Shown: positions 6,662 to 15,425, numbered from the stretch's first letter. The stretch: 41,153 nt of DNA from Agathobacter sp. (GCA_022772675.1 JALEZW010000002.1:1-41153), one strand, 5' to 3'. The notes: generated from the letters alone by a model not told the origin. Translations and numbers: made by a program.

Positions 6662-8182
6662 ATGGCAGGGATTATGCAGGCAGACGGTCTTATGGAGAAA
6701 CTGACGGTTTTATCAGATGCGGCAAAGTATGATGTGGCCTGTACATCCAGCGGAGTGCAGAGAGGCGGAGATGGAAAGCACACGGGGAATACCTCGGCGT
6801 GTGGAATCTGTCATACCTTTGCCGGGGATGGACGCTGTATTTCCCTGCTGAAGATTCTCCTGTCCAATGAGTGCGTATATGATTGTAAGTACTGCGTTAA
6901 CCGTGTATCCAATGATATAAAGAGGGCAAGTTTTACACCGGAAGAGGTGTGCCGTCTGACCATGGAGTTTTACCGGCGTAATTATATAGAGGGCCTTTTT
7001 TTAAGCTCCGGAATTATTCAGTCACCGGATCATACCATGGGACTGTTATATGAAACACTTTTTCTTTTACGGAGCAAGTACCAGTTTCATGGATATATTC
7101 ATGTGAAGGGGATTCCGGGAGCATCCGCGGAAGTTGTGGAGATGGTTGGGTATCTGGCGGATCGTATGAGTGTCAATCTGGAGATGCCCACGGCGGAGGG
7201 GTTAAGAACGGCTGCTCCCAATAAAGTACGGAAGAATATTCTATTCCCTATGAGGCAGATTCAGAATGGAATTAAAGAGAGCCGTCAGTATCATGGGATA
7301 TCCAGCATGAAAAGCCGTATGTATATTGATGAAAAGTCTTATTATGAACAGATGGCACAGATTCGTGACAGCTATGAAAGGCTGCAGGATTACCAGAGTG
7401 GAATTAAGGCGATCCGGGAGAAGAATGCCCCAAAGACTGCATTGACCGACGGAGGATTGGAAATAACGCCTTCTGAGAATAGAACGTCGGGGGGATTAAC
7501 CCGGCCGGACCGGTATTTTGTTCCGGCGGGACAGAGTACCCAGATGATCATCGGGGCTACCGGAGAGACGGATTATCAGATTATTTCGGTGACGGAAGCT
7601 CTTTATCAGCGGTTTGAGATGAAGAGAGTTTTTTATTCAGCTTTTGTGAATATCAATCAGGATTCGGCACTTCTTCAGACTCCGCAGGGGCCGCCGCTTC
7701 TGAGAGAACATCGGCTGTATCAGGCGGATTTTCTTTTAAGGTTTTATGGCTTTCGGGCAGATGAACTGTTGTCGGAAGAAAATCCGAATTTTAATGAGCA
7801 GATTGATCCCAAGTGTGACTGGGCAGTGAATCATCTTGAATTGTTTCCGGTTGAGATCAATCAGGCGGATTACTATACCCTTCTGCGTGTGCCGGGGATA
7901 GGAACTAAAAGTGCCAGAAGAATCCTGGCGGCCAGGCGAAATGCAAAGCTGGGGTTTGAAGATATAAAGAAGATGGGGGTTGTACTAAAGCGGGCCCTAT
8001 ATTTCATTACCTGTCAGGGGCACATGCTGTATCACACGAAACTGGAGAAAGATTATATTACCAGACAACTGGCCTATGAGGAGAACCCGGTGCACCTGCT
8101 TTTATCGGACGGAAGCAGCCAGAGCTATAAGCAGCTGTCACTCTTTGAAGAGAGTCCTTTTTATCAGGCTTTGCAGGGATGA
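6662..8182 (+). CDS. putative DNA modification/repair radical SAM protein (rSAM_link_UDG family)
   Basis: A 506-residue radical SAM protein of the TIGR03916 type. The 4Fe-4S cluster motif is CVYDCKYC (CxxxCxxC, about residues 71-78). Upstream lie the family-typical segments LTVLSDAAKYDVACTSSG and CGICHTFAGDGRCISLLKIL; a helix-hairpin-helix DNA-binding motif (VPGIGTKSARRILAARR) is near residues 415-430. The start at 6662 is preferred to the ATG at 6599 because GAGGTG lies just upstream and the protein then begins close to the conserved block. The family is predicted to act on damaged or modified DNA, always with a DUF4130 partner, which is the next gene here. Its substrate is unknown. Two LexA boxes in the promoter indicate SOS induction, direct support for a repair role. 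Confidence 0.9.
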   Translation: MAGIMQADGLMEKLTVLSDAAKYDVACTSSGVQRGGDGKHTGNTSACGICHTFAGDGRCISLLKILLSNECVYDCKYCVNRVSNDIKRASFTPEEVCRLTMEFYRRNYIEGLFLSSGIIQSPDHTMGLLYETLFLLRSKYQFHGYIHVKGIPGASAEVVEMVGYLADRMSVNLEMPTAEGLRTAAPNKVRKNILFPMRQIQNGIKESRQYHGISSMKSRMYIDEKSYYEQMAQIRDSYERLQDYQSGIKAIREKNAPKTALTDGGLEITPSENRTSGGLTRPDRYFVPAGQSTQMIIGATGETDYQIISVTEALYQRFEMKRVFYSAFVNINQDSALLQTPQGPPLLREHRLYQADFLLRFYGFRADELLSEENPNFNEQIDPKCDWAVNHLELFPVEINQADYYTLLRVPGIGTKSARRILAARRNAKLGFEDIKKMGVVLKRALYFITCQGHMLYHTKLEKDYITRQLAYEENPVHLLLSDGSSQSYKQLSLFEESPFYQALQG

Positions 8183-8238
8183 AAGGCGGTTTGCTGAAAT
8201 TATTATGAATGGAATGAGGGAATAGCGGGGAGATTGAA

Positions 8239-9006
8239 ATGGGTGAGGAGCTGATTCTGCGTTGTGAAGATTCTCTGGAGGGAATCTTCACTGCAATCTA
8301 TGATGCATTTGTGTATAAGAATAAGATGGTACATCCCTATAGAGATAGTATTTCTATTGTCCCGGGGGAGGGGAGTATGAGCCTGTTTGCTCAGGAAATT
8401 ATGGTTGTTACCGATGAGCAGAAGGTAGAGAGAACAGTGTATTCCATACAGACCAGACTGGGGTTTTCCGTTTATGATACTCTTCTTCGGACTCTGTGCC
8501 ATTTTGATGAGAATCGTGCAACTATGGTTTTGGGATATCTGGTGAGGGCTTTTTCCAGGGGATGCGATATATCCGATCATCTGGCGGATCCTTATGTGAT
8601 GCGTGTCATGGAGCTGTCCCGCAAGGTGGAGAACGAAAGACAGAAATTCTACGGATTTCTCCGGTTTCGTGAAGCAGGGAATGTGCTGGTTGCGCGGATG
8701 GAACCCAAGTGCAATCTTGCGCCTCTTATGATGGAGCATTTTACGGATCGTTTTCCTAATGAGAATTTTATCATTTATGATGAGAAACGCAGGATTGCAG
8801 CAGTCCATGAGGCGTTTCACAGCTCTGTTCTGGTGGCGGGGGTGGAACTGGACCTGGAACAATATGGGAAGGATGCCTTTGAAGCTCTCTGGAAGCAGTA
8901 TGTCTCTACCATGGAGATCGGACAGCGTCACAATGAGCACTGCCAGAATACCATGATGCCCAAATGGTACCGGAAATATATGTTTGAGACAGAAAAGAAA
9001 ACATGA
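8239..9006 (+). CDS. DUF4130 / SAM_7_link_chp probable DNA metabolism protein
   Basis: A 255-residue protein of the TIGR03915/DUF4130 family, the obligate neighbour of rSAM_link_UDG proteins. Recognisable blocks are the opening LRCEDSLEGIFTAIYDAF, the middle LADPYVMRVMELSRKVENE with KFYGFLRFRE, and the end HNEHCQNTMMPKWYRKYM. In some organisms this domain is fused to a family 4 uracil-DNA-glycosylase domain; here it stands alone at the usual short length. It follows the radical SAM gene by 56 bp with GGGGAG ahead of the ATG and has no promoter of its own that I can see, so it should share the LexA-controlled transcript. The pair is thought to process damaged bases, but no activity has been shown to my knowledge. 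Confidence 0.88.
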   Translation: MGEELILRCEDSLEGIFTAIYDAFVYKNKMVHPYRDSISIVPGEGSMSLFAQEIMVVTDEQKVERTVYSIQTRLGFSVYDTLLRTLCHFDENRATMVLGYLVRAFSRGCDISDHLADPYVMRVMELSRKVENERQKFYGFLRFREAGNVLVARMEPKCNLAPLMMEHFTDRFPNENFIIYDEKRRIAAVHEAFHSSVLVAGVELDLEQYGKDAFEALWKQYVSTMEIGQRHNEHCQNTMMPKWYRKYMFETEKKT

Positions 9007-9119
9007 TTTTTGCGTAATTTGTTATTTGGTGAGTTGCGCTGATGGGGATGTAAGTGTATAGTAAACTCAGCGGAGGGAAATACTATATCCGAAAAAATCT
9101 TGAAAAGAGGTGGATTTGG

Positions 9120-9311
9120 ATGGTGAAAGAAGATGGACTTCCGCTGGGACTGGGTTTCGGGTTAGCAATGAATGAAAAGGCTATGGACAGTTTTGCTTCT
9201 ATGAATGAAGAGGAAAAAAAGCAGGTGATAGAGGCAGCGCGTGGGATGACATCGAAGGAAGAGATGCAGAATCTTGTAAACAATATAGCTGACATTGGCC
9301 GTGCACAGTAA
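9120..9311 (+). CDS. small conserved hypothetical protein
   Basis: A 63-residue soluble protein. The ATG at 9120 is used because AGAGGTGG lies about 7 bases upstream; the longer reading frame from 9054 has no such site. The sequence has a short Gly-rich opening (LPLGLGFGLAMNEKAM) and a helical body (FASMNEEEKKQVIEAARGM, then SKEEMQNLVNNI). Similar short proteins occur beside core genes in Lachnospiraceae, without known function. It lies 45 bp upstream of truA and may share its transcript. Confidence 0.7.
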   Translation: MVKEDGLPLGLGFGLAMNEKAMDSFASMNEEEKKQVIEAARGMTSKEEMQNLVNNIADIGRAQ

Positions 9312-9356
9312 AGAAGAACAGAGGATAACTATACAGGAGAGAAAACAAATCAAGCA

Positions 9357-10100
9357 ATGAAAAACTATAAGATTACCGTTTCCTATGATGGGACCCGTTA
9401 TAAGGGCTGGCAGATTCAGACAAACACAGATGCAACAATACAGGGAAAGCTTTCTATGGTTTTAGAAAATTTTTCGGGTCATCCGGTTGATGTAATTGGT
9501 TCGGGACGCACAGATGCCGGAGTGCATGCACTTGGGCAGGTGGCAAATTTTCACCTGGAGGGTGTATTTAAAAAAAATGAAATATTAGAGTATCTGAACC
9601 GGTATCTGCCGGGTGACATTGCAGTTACAGATATTTCTGAAGTGGATGACAGATTTCACAGTCGTTACAATGCTCTCCGGAAAACCTACAGATATCGGAT
9701 CCGGACCAATCCGGTTTCGGATGTATTTGAAAGACGGTTTCTGTATCACTATGGGATGCCATTGGATGTGGATAAAATGGAAGAAGCTGCGCATTTACTT
9801 ACAGGAACACACGATTTTGCTTCTTTTTGTGGAAATAAACATATGAAAAAATCCACAGTACGTACGATTTATGAGATTTCATTTCAGAAAAATAAGGATG
9901 AGTTTACTATATTTTATACCGGAAACGGGTTTCTGCAGGGAATGGTACGGATTCTCACAGGAACTTTGATTGAAATTGGAAATGGAAAACGGGATATAAA
10001 GAGTATACCTATTCTTTTTCAGGAAAAGAACAGAGCCCTTGCAGGTTTTACGGCACCGCCGCAGGGCCTTAGGCTGGAACGGGTTGTATACGCAGAATAA
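9357..10100 (+). CDS. truA: tRNA pseudouridine(38-40) synthase TruA
   Basis: A 247-residue TruA, which converts uridines 38, 39 and 40 of the tRNA anticodon arm to pseudouridine. It opens with YKITVSYDGTRYKGWQ-type residues; the catalytic aspartate lies in GSGRTDAGVHALGQ (about residue 52), followed by NALRKTYRYRI and the C-terminal FLQGMVRILTGTLIEIG. Length and blocks are normal. An AGGAGA lies about 18 bases before the ATG, further than usual. It ends a run of plus-strand genes; a strong hairpin at 10189-10220 separates it from the convergent pullulanase gene. Confidence 0.97.
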   Translation: MKNYKITVSYDGTRYKGWQIQTNTDATIQGKLSMVLENFSGHPVDVIGSGRTDAGVHALGQVANFHLEGVFKKNEILEYLNRYLPGDIAVTDISEVDDRFHSRYNALRKTYRYRIRTNPVSDVFERRFLYHYGMPLDVDKMEEAAHLLTGTHDFASFCGNKHMKKSTVRTIYEISFQKNKDEFTIFYTGNGFLQGMVRILTGTLIEIGNGKRDIKSIPILFQEKNRALAGFTAPPQGLRLERVVYAE

Positions 10101-10188
10101 TAGGTATTTTCTGGAAAAAAGTTCTGATTAGAACCAGACTCACGAAGTGAGAAAAGAGTGGATTGCTTCGAATAATTGTAAAATGAGA

Positions 10189-10220
10189 GAGGACCGGCAT
10201 GTGGTTTTGTGCCGGCCCTC
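10189..10220. terminator. bidirectional terminator between truA and the pullulanase gene
   Basis: GAGGACCGGCA (10189-10199) pairs with TGCCGGCCCTC (10210-10220), an 11-bp stem with one mismatch and a 10-base loop. On the minus strand it is followed by a T-rich stretch (tctcatttt), so it fits the pullulanase transcript best, while also stopping truA read-through. Confidence 0.6.
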
Positions 10221-10277
10221 CGGGTTTACGTAATACGAACTCTGATGGGTTTCAGAAAAAACCCAGATAAACGGGAT

Positions 10278-12956
10278 TTAGATGTTACCTGTCTTTTTTC
10301 TTCCTGCTACAAGTACACCCGTAACAATCACAAGTGCTGCAATGGCCAGAAGAACGATTGCAATTATTGGCAGGGATGCGCCCTCTTTCACGAGAACCAT
10401 TGCGGAAATCGGTGCTACTACGGCTTTGCCATCCTTAATCGTTGACAACACCTCCGTGCCTGCCTTCTCACCGTCAATATAGACGTTCCACTTGCCTTTC
10501 GGCAGTTCAATGTTTTGTTTCTCATTATTGGCATTGAAAACTACATAGATTTCTTTTGCGGTCTCACCATTTACGCCGCCCGCGATATCAAAAGCAACAA
10601 CATTATCTGAAAGCCCCTCTACCGGCTTTACATTGGCTTCTACATCCGCGGCATCGGACAGCCGGAGGGCTCCATGGGCCTTGCGGAATGCAATCAGTCC
10701 TTTGTAATAGTCATAAGCTTTCCGGTACTCCTCATTTTCCAGATCCGACCATTTCAGGGAATTAACCTCATCTCCGGACATGTAGCTGTTGGAGTCAAAG
10801 GTTTTGTCTTCTTTTACTTTTGTGCGGAGCATCTCTTCCCCGGACATCATAAATGGAACTCCCTCTGCAGTCATATAAACAGCTGCGGCAAGATTGTTCA
10901 TCCGGATCAGATCTTCACGGCTGGCATCCTGGCAGGAGGTTGCAAGACGGTCAAACAGCGTCATATTGTCATGGCAGGACGCGTAGTTGATAGTCTGGGA
11001 CGGGCTGCTGCACCAGTCTGCTTTTCCCATGAAGTTTTCGGTAATCAGTTTTTCCATATGCCGTGCACCGGAAACAAAGCCAACTTCATCGGTATTAAAT
11101 ACATTTCCTTTTAAGCCATCTCTTATGGTATCGTTAAAATATGCGAAATCCGGTGTCAGCTCAGAATTCTTCTGGGTTGCAAGCTTATAGCCTTCCTTCG
11201 TCACATTGGTTTCCAGAGACCATCCCTCACCATAGAAGATGACATCCGGATTGGTCTTATGTACTTCCTCCACAATTTCGTTGACCGTATCGGTATCAAG
11301 CAGTCCCACCAGGTCAAAACGGAATCCATCAATGTGGTATTCGTTTGCCCAGTAACATACGGAATCCACAATATATTTTTTTACCATGGAACGCTCGGAA
11401 GCAGTGTCATTGCCACAGCCACTGCCGTTGGAGTAAGTTCCGTCATCATTGATGCGGGAGAAATATCCCGGAACCAGGCGATTGATACAAAAATTTTCAG
11501 CGGACTGAACGTGATTGTAAACCACATCCATTACCACGCTGATATCGTTATCATGCAGGGATTTTACCATCTGCTTCATCTCAGACACCCGAACCTCCCC
11601 GTGGTAGGCATCTGTGGAATAGGAACCTTCCGGTACATTGTAATTTACCGGATCGTATCCCCAGTTATACAGATTTTCAAAGGTATATGTCTCATCAACG
11701 GAACCGAAATCATAAATCGGCATCAGATGAAGATGGGTAATGCCCAGGTCTTTCAAATGATCCAGACCGGTGGCAACACCGCCCGGAGTCTTTGTTCCGC
11801 TTTCCGTAAGACTTAAATATTTTCCCACATTCTTAATTCCGGAACTTTTATCTGCAGAGAGATCCCGCATATGCAGCTCATAGATAATGGCATCGTTGAT
11901 GCCCTCACCGGCATGGGGATTTGTATCTTTATCCCAGCCTTTTGGGTTTGTGGAAGTCAGATCGATAACCATTGCACGTTTTCCATTGATACCGGTTGTC
12001 CGTGCATATGGATCGCAGGCCTCCTGCTTTGCGCCATCCTGTGTTGCCGTATAGGTGTAGTAGGTTCCGTTTAAATCTCCCTCCTTTGTGGCAACCCAGG
12101 TGCCGTTCTTATCTGCGGCCATGGGAATCTGCTCTATCAGGTCATCAGCATTGGGTATACCACTCTCATAGAGATTGAGAGTAACCTCATCCGCTGTGGG
12201 GGCCCATACGCGAAATGCAGTACGATCCTTAGACCAGACGGCCCCCAGATCATCTCCGGTGTAGGTATACTCCTTCTCAAATTCTTCCGTTGAGTAAATG
12301 ACCGGCATCTGCACCGGCATCTCAGTTCCGTCAAAGGTGATAAAATAGCTTTTTGTATTGTCCAGCTCACCTTCCAGAGTGATGGTGTAATTAAATTCTT
12401 TTCCTTCTTTCACACTGTTTACGGCAACAGCTCCTTCTTTACCGCGGACTGCAAAAGCCGAATCAGCGCCTCCCTCAATGGTACCGGTCATTACGGCCGT
12501 GATGGTTCCGTCCCCATTGTAAACGGCACTCTTGAGTTTTGTACCTGTAACAGCATCAGAACCATATTCTTTTGTATATCCCTCTACACCGGACTCTACA
12601 TATACATCAACAGTTCCCGATACCATCTCGGAAATATCAACAAACTGGTCCGCGGCCACATCCTTTGACCAGTCCGCAGTCTTTACAATAAAACCGACAG
12701 ACGTTGTTCCTGCCGGGACATCCATGGTTGCAACCATATCCCCTTTCTCCTCAGCGAAGGGATAATCCGCTCCTTCCTGTCCTTCTGCCCAAAACCAGAC
12801 CATCCAGCCATCATAGGCTCCATCCGGCCTGTTATAATGCAGTTTAAGCTTTACCTGTCCATCTGCCCGCACTTGCGGCACATTGGCAAAAGCCCCATAC
12901 ACTGTCAGAAACAGCAGCATCACTGCTATTCCAAGTACCTTTACTCGTTTCTTCAT
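10278..12956 (-). CDS. pulA: secreted type I pullulanase (GH13)
   Basis: An 892-residue extracellular starch-debranching enzyme that cleaves alpha-1,6 bonds. A signal peptide (MKKRVKVLGIAVMLLF...) is cut before ADGQ. Then come a CBM41 starch-binding domain (about 32-125; YDGWMVWFW), a linker domain, a CBM48/isoamylase N-domain (about 250-340) and the GH13 barrel. The type I pullulanase signature YNWGYDP is near 429; the nucleophile lies in GFRFDLVG (about 546), the acid in YGEGW (about 575) and the transition-state Asp in CHDN (about 662). The C-terminus has one hydrophobic helix (about 858-882) plus basic residues, so the enzyme is membrane-anchored without LPXTG. ATG 12956 is chosen because AGGGAGGGG lies 7-8 bases upstream; a start at 12995 would disrupt the signal peptide. 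Confidence 0.95.
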   Translation of the reverse strand: MKKRVKVLGIAVMLLFLTVYGAFANVPQVRADGQVKLKLHYNRPDGAYDGWMVWFWAEGQEGADYPFAEEKGDMVATMDVPAGTTSVGFIVKTADWSKDVAADQFVDISEMVSGTVDVYVESGVEGYTKEYGSDAVTGTKLKSAVYNGDGTITAVMTGTIEGGADSAFAVRGKEGAVAVNSVKEGKEFNYTITLEGELDNTKSYFITFDGTEMPVQMPVIYSTEEFEKEYTYTGDDLGAVWSKDRTAFRVWAPTADEVTLNLYESGIPNADDLIEQIPMAADKNGTWVATKEGDLNGTYYTYTATQDGAKQEACDPYARTTGINGKRAMVIDLTSTNPKGWDKDTNPHAGEGINDAIIYELHMRDLSADKSSGIKNVGKYLSLTESGTKTPGGVATGLDHLKDLGITHLHLMPIYDFGSVDETYTFENLYNWGYDPVNYNVPEGSYSTDAYHGEVRVSEMKQMVKSLHDNDISVVMDVVYNHVQSAENFCINRLVPGYFSRINDDGTYSNGSGCGNDTASERSMVKKYIVDSVCYWANEYHIDGFRFDLVGLLDTDTVNEIVEEVHKTNPDVIFYGEGWSLETNVTKEGYKLATQKNSELTPDFAYFNDTIRDGLKGNVFNTDEVGFVSGARHMEKLITENFMGKADWCSSPSQTINYASCHDNMTLFDRLATSCQDASREDLIRMNNLAAAVYMTAEGVPFMMSGEEMLRTKVKEDKTFDSNSYMSGDEVNSLKWSDLENEEYRKAYDYYKGLIAFRKAHGALRLSDAADVEANVKPVEGLSDNVVAFDIAGGVNGETAKEIYVVFNANNEKQNIELPKGKWNVYIDGEKAGTEVLSTIKDGKAVVAPISAMVLVKEGASLPIIAIVLLAIAALVIVTGVLVAGRKKTGNI

Positions 12957-13278
12957 AAATGAACCCCTCCCTTTTGTGAATATTGATTCATACATCAGCT
13001 GCCTTCCGGAACGTCAGCCCGTACGGAAAATACACTATTATTTTACCATAGAATCTTGTATGAGGAAATGAAAATTTTCGTGACATTCTGGTCCGGATGG
13101 AGTCTTTTGTAAAGGTATTTATTTTGTGAGCATTCTGTAGTAAGATATAGGTAGCAAATACTTTATCTGCGATGGATGATATTTTTTTTTCATGACAAAA
13201 AAGATTGTGAAACAGCTTGGTGAATAGATTCCCCAAAAAATAAAAACAGAAAATATTATGCAGGAGTAGATGTTACAT

Positions 13279-13557
13279 ATGTGGTATGTGAGTAGAATAG
13301 AAGAGGCTGATTATGGCTGTGAAGAACGAATGCCGGGGGAACCGTTGCTGGCACTTGTTATATTGGAAAGCGATGATGGCAGAGAGTGTCGTTTTGAAGT
13401 ATCTGAAGACTGGCTTTTGTATCAGAAAATTGAAGAAGGGGATGAGTGGCCTGAGGATATAGACAAGCCGGATGAGAATTCGGAAAATGCTGTACAAATG
13501 GCTGCCTGGATGGATAACTATATGGATGCCCTTAGAGAAGCGGAGGAAGAATTGTAA
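13279..13557 (+). CDS. small acidic hypothetical protein
   Basis: A 92-residue acidic protein (MWYVSRIEEADYGCEE...) that I do not recognise. It combines a beta-rich first half (PLLALVILESDDGRECRFEV) with a helical, Glu-rich tail (AAWMDNYMDALREAEEEL). AGGAG lies 12 bases before the ATG at 13279 and only 3 before the in-frame ATG at 13270, so the former is the likelier start. It is a lone gene between the pullulanase gene and a decayed nuclease gene. There is no signal peptide or membrane helix. Confidence 0.6.
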   Translation: MWYVSRIEEADYGCEERMPGEPLLALVILESDDGRECRFEVSEDWLLYQKIEEGDEWPEDIDKPDENSENAVQMAAWMDNYMDALREAEEEL

Positions 13558-13786
13558 AATAACTCTGCAAAAGAAACAGAACCCTTCTCATTGGGATATT
13601 GAAAAAGTCCATATTTGATACACTGTAAAACAAAAGCTGCTGAGTACATAGCGATTGTGGATAAGGTGAAAAAATTATCATTGTGTAAACAAAAAGTTGT
13701 ATAAAGGTAAGGTGGGCAAATTGAAACAGTAGTTATTGAAATCTGTAATACTACTAAATCATGATAAGGCTTTTCCGTCAGCAGGA

Positions 13787-14455
13787 GATTATAATATTTT
13801 TTCAGTTCTGGGGATTCAGGGAAAAGAAGTATTTCCTTTATAGATGATATCAAGCACTGGTGTGAGAAATGTAAAGAGATTTGCAATGTACAGATGCAAT
13901 CTATTTTGTCTCAGTATATTGACACCATAGAATGTTTAACAGACAGCACAGATAAGGAACGATTGACCATGATCGCAAAGGATTTAGCAACTTCAGCAGA
14001 GAAGTTAAAAGCGGGTAAAAGTATAGCGGATTCCATAAAAACAGCTCAGATTATGGTTATCAGATCCGTGATGGATGAATTCACAGAGCAGATGAAACCA
14101 TTACAGGAAAAGTATCATCTGGAACGAGAGAGTCAATTTAACTGGTATGAGTGTCCGGAATGTGCAGATCTTTCATTCTATGATACATATTCCACATATC
14201 CAGGTATTAACTACATTGTAAAAGATGTGACTATGATTCGGGGATACCAGATGTGGCTTAGAATAGAGATAGACCATAACCTGTTTGCTAGATTTATCAT
14301 CCATCGGGAACAACGAGAGTTACAGATGACGTGCCGAATTTTAAGACTTTTAATGATGCAGCAATTGCGTTGGCGGATAAGGAAAAACGGGTAAAATTTG
14401 TGACAGAGTCTATACAGAGAATTGAAGAATCCTTACCTGGACTCTTAAAATTTTA
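13787..14455 (+). pseudogene. decayed PD-(D/E)XK nuclease superfamily (PDDEXK_4) gene
   Basis: Pieces of one protein appear in successive frames. At 13787 the frame gives DYNIFSVLGIQGKEV, the typical PDDEXK_4 N-terminus. At about 13830 another frame gives FIDDIKHWCEKCKEIC and runs on through SQYIDTIECLT and PGINYIVKDVTM to MWLRIEIDHNLFARFII. Near 14325 the frame shifts again and gives VPNFKTFNDAAIALADKEKR, then FVTESIQRIEESLPGLL, ending at TAG 14453-14455. The nuclease core that should lie between the first two pieces is deleted. The longest uninterrupted frame is 13894-14394. These nucleases often accompany restriction or defence loci; this copy is dead. The rest of 13558-13786 shows only a possible N-terminal scrap (AAEYIAIVDKVKKLS near 13635) and no intact gene. 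Confidence 0.6.
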
Positions 14456-14491
14456 GGATTTCCATAGTCAAATCCTCAGACTATTGAGTAT

Positions 14492-14599
14492 ATGAATCAT
14501 GAAGTTGAGGAGTACAGACTTAACGAGTTCCAGAATAAATTTATTGAAGAAAATCATTGGTATTTTGGCGGCAGAGTCAATGAAATGGCAGAGCAATAG
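14492..14599 (+). pseudogene. 35-codon fragment, probably from a neighbouring decayed gene
   Basis: An open frame MNHEVEEYRLNEFQNKFIEE... ending FGGRVNEMAEQ lies 36 bp after the PDDEXK_4 remnant. It has no ribosome-binding site, and similar-looking coding (YINIFEENDDIQKF) continues in another frame to about 14655. It is probably the end of another decayed accessory gene; I cannot name the family. Confidence 0.3.
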
Positions 14600-14613
14600 A
14601 AACGGAGAATACA

Positions 14614-14739
14614 TCAATATTTTTGAAGAGAACGACGATATTCAGAAATTTGTCCGGCTGCGGCCTCTCTGGACAGATGTGCCTCTTCTCTGCTGATCTG
14701 GTAAATGTTCTTATTTTCTTTCGTGGATTTTCTTCCCAT
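14614..14739 (-). pseudogene. N-terminal stub of an XRE-like regulator
   Basis: The 41 codons start MGRKSTKENKNIYQISREEA, the characteristic opening of a Lachnospiraceae XRE-type regulator family, then break off into EYRRSLQKY. The 5' signals are intact: GGAGGTG lies 6 bases before the ATG and TATAAT lies about 36 bp further up. The helix-turn-helix body expected after residue 25 is missing, so this is a truncated gene that may still be transcribed. Confidence 0.5.
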
Positions 14740-14773
14740 GATGCACCTCCGGCTGATCGGTTTTGGTAACCCT

Positions 14774-14779
14774 ATTATA
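14774..14779 (-). promoter_or_regulatory. -10 box for the XRE stub
   Basis: On the minus strand TATAAT occurs here, about 35 bp before the start codon. The -35 region 17 bp upstream (TTTTAT) is weak, so this is a tentative promoter. Confidence 0.35.
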
Positions 14780-14943
14780 CACGAAAGGTTCCGTAAATAA
14801 AAGTATAGGGCTGTTTGTTTGGGGTCCAAAAGGAGAAATAAAGGGCCCTATTTCGCACCTGTGACACCTTTTTGAAAAAGCAGAGATTTTGTATACTCAT
14901 GCTGTAAAGAAAAATCACAAAATCATATGGAGGAGAACTGTAG

Positions 14944-15099
14944 ATGAGCATACAGGAAAGAATGAGGATGTGCAGGCTGATTGAACAGATGGAGCATCAG
15001 AAGGAATACAGCAAAAAGATTGGTCTTGAGAATCGGTCGACCTTTTGCGAAGTAAGGATGAACGATACTTACGGGAATATGGAGGATATGGAAAAATGA
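14944..15099 (+). CDS. 51-residue small conserved protein
   Basis: A short gene: MSIQERMRMCRLIEQMEHQK, then EYSKKIGLENRSTF and a variable tail ending NMEDMEK. GGAGGAG lies about 8 bases before the ATG, and the TGA overlaps the ATG of the membrane-protein gene in ATGA, so the two are translationally coupled. The basic-helical opening and the KIGLENRSTF block look conserved in small Lachnospiraceae proteins of unknown function. A short single-helix protein of this kind could bind nucleic acid or the small membrane partner, but nothing in the sequence decides it. Confidence 0.6.
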   Translation: MSIQERMRMCRLIEQMEHQKEYSKKIGLENRSTFCEVRMNDTYGNMEDMEK

Positions 15100-15317
15100 T
15101 TACATTTATGATTTGTCTTGCATTGTTAGCAGTTTTGTTCTGGGTAGGATTTGCTGTAACAGGCGCATTGTTAAAAGCCTGTCTGTGGCTGTTTATCCTT
15201 CTGCCGATCGGAGTGGTATTGTGTGTGCTGGGAGCGGTTCTCTGCTGTACCCTGATTCTGATACCGGTGGGGGCGAAGGTTTTTATGGCTGGTATTCATG
15301 TGATTCTGCCGGGATAG
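15096..15317 (+). CDS. 73-residue membrane protein with two helices
   Basis: The ATG at 15096 overlaps the previous stop (ATGA), which fixes the start; upstream codons of the same frame belong to the preceding gene. Nearly the whole protein is hydrophobic: helix 1 about residues 3-26 (MICLALLAVLFWVGFAVTGA), helix 2 about 30-60 (LFILLPIGVVLCVLGAVLCC). It has almost no soluble part. It resembles small Lachnospiraceae membrane proteins with no known role. A hairpin (CGAAGC 15371-15376 with GCTTCG 15396-15401) lies downstream. Confidence 0.65.
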   Translation: MITFMICLALLAVLFWVGFAVTGALLKACLWLFILLPIGVVLCVLGAVLCCTLILIPVGAKVFMAGIHVILPG

Positions 15318-15425
15318 ATACGAGAGGGGAGATTATGTACTGTCTGTATTCCACAGTGGTTCCAGACATGCGAAGCTTCTCACTAAATATGACATGCTTC
15401 GTTACGGGTGGAATTGAGAAATTTG

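Noticed and set aside
8203-8940. 245-codon minus-strand frame opposite the DUF4130 gene
   Set aside because: The plus strand encodes a full-length member of a known family with a ribosome-binding site and operon context; the minus frame is a shadow.
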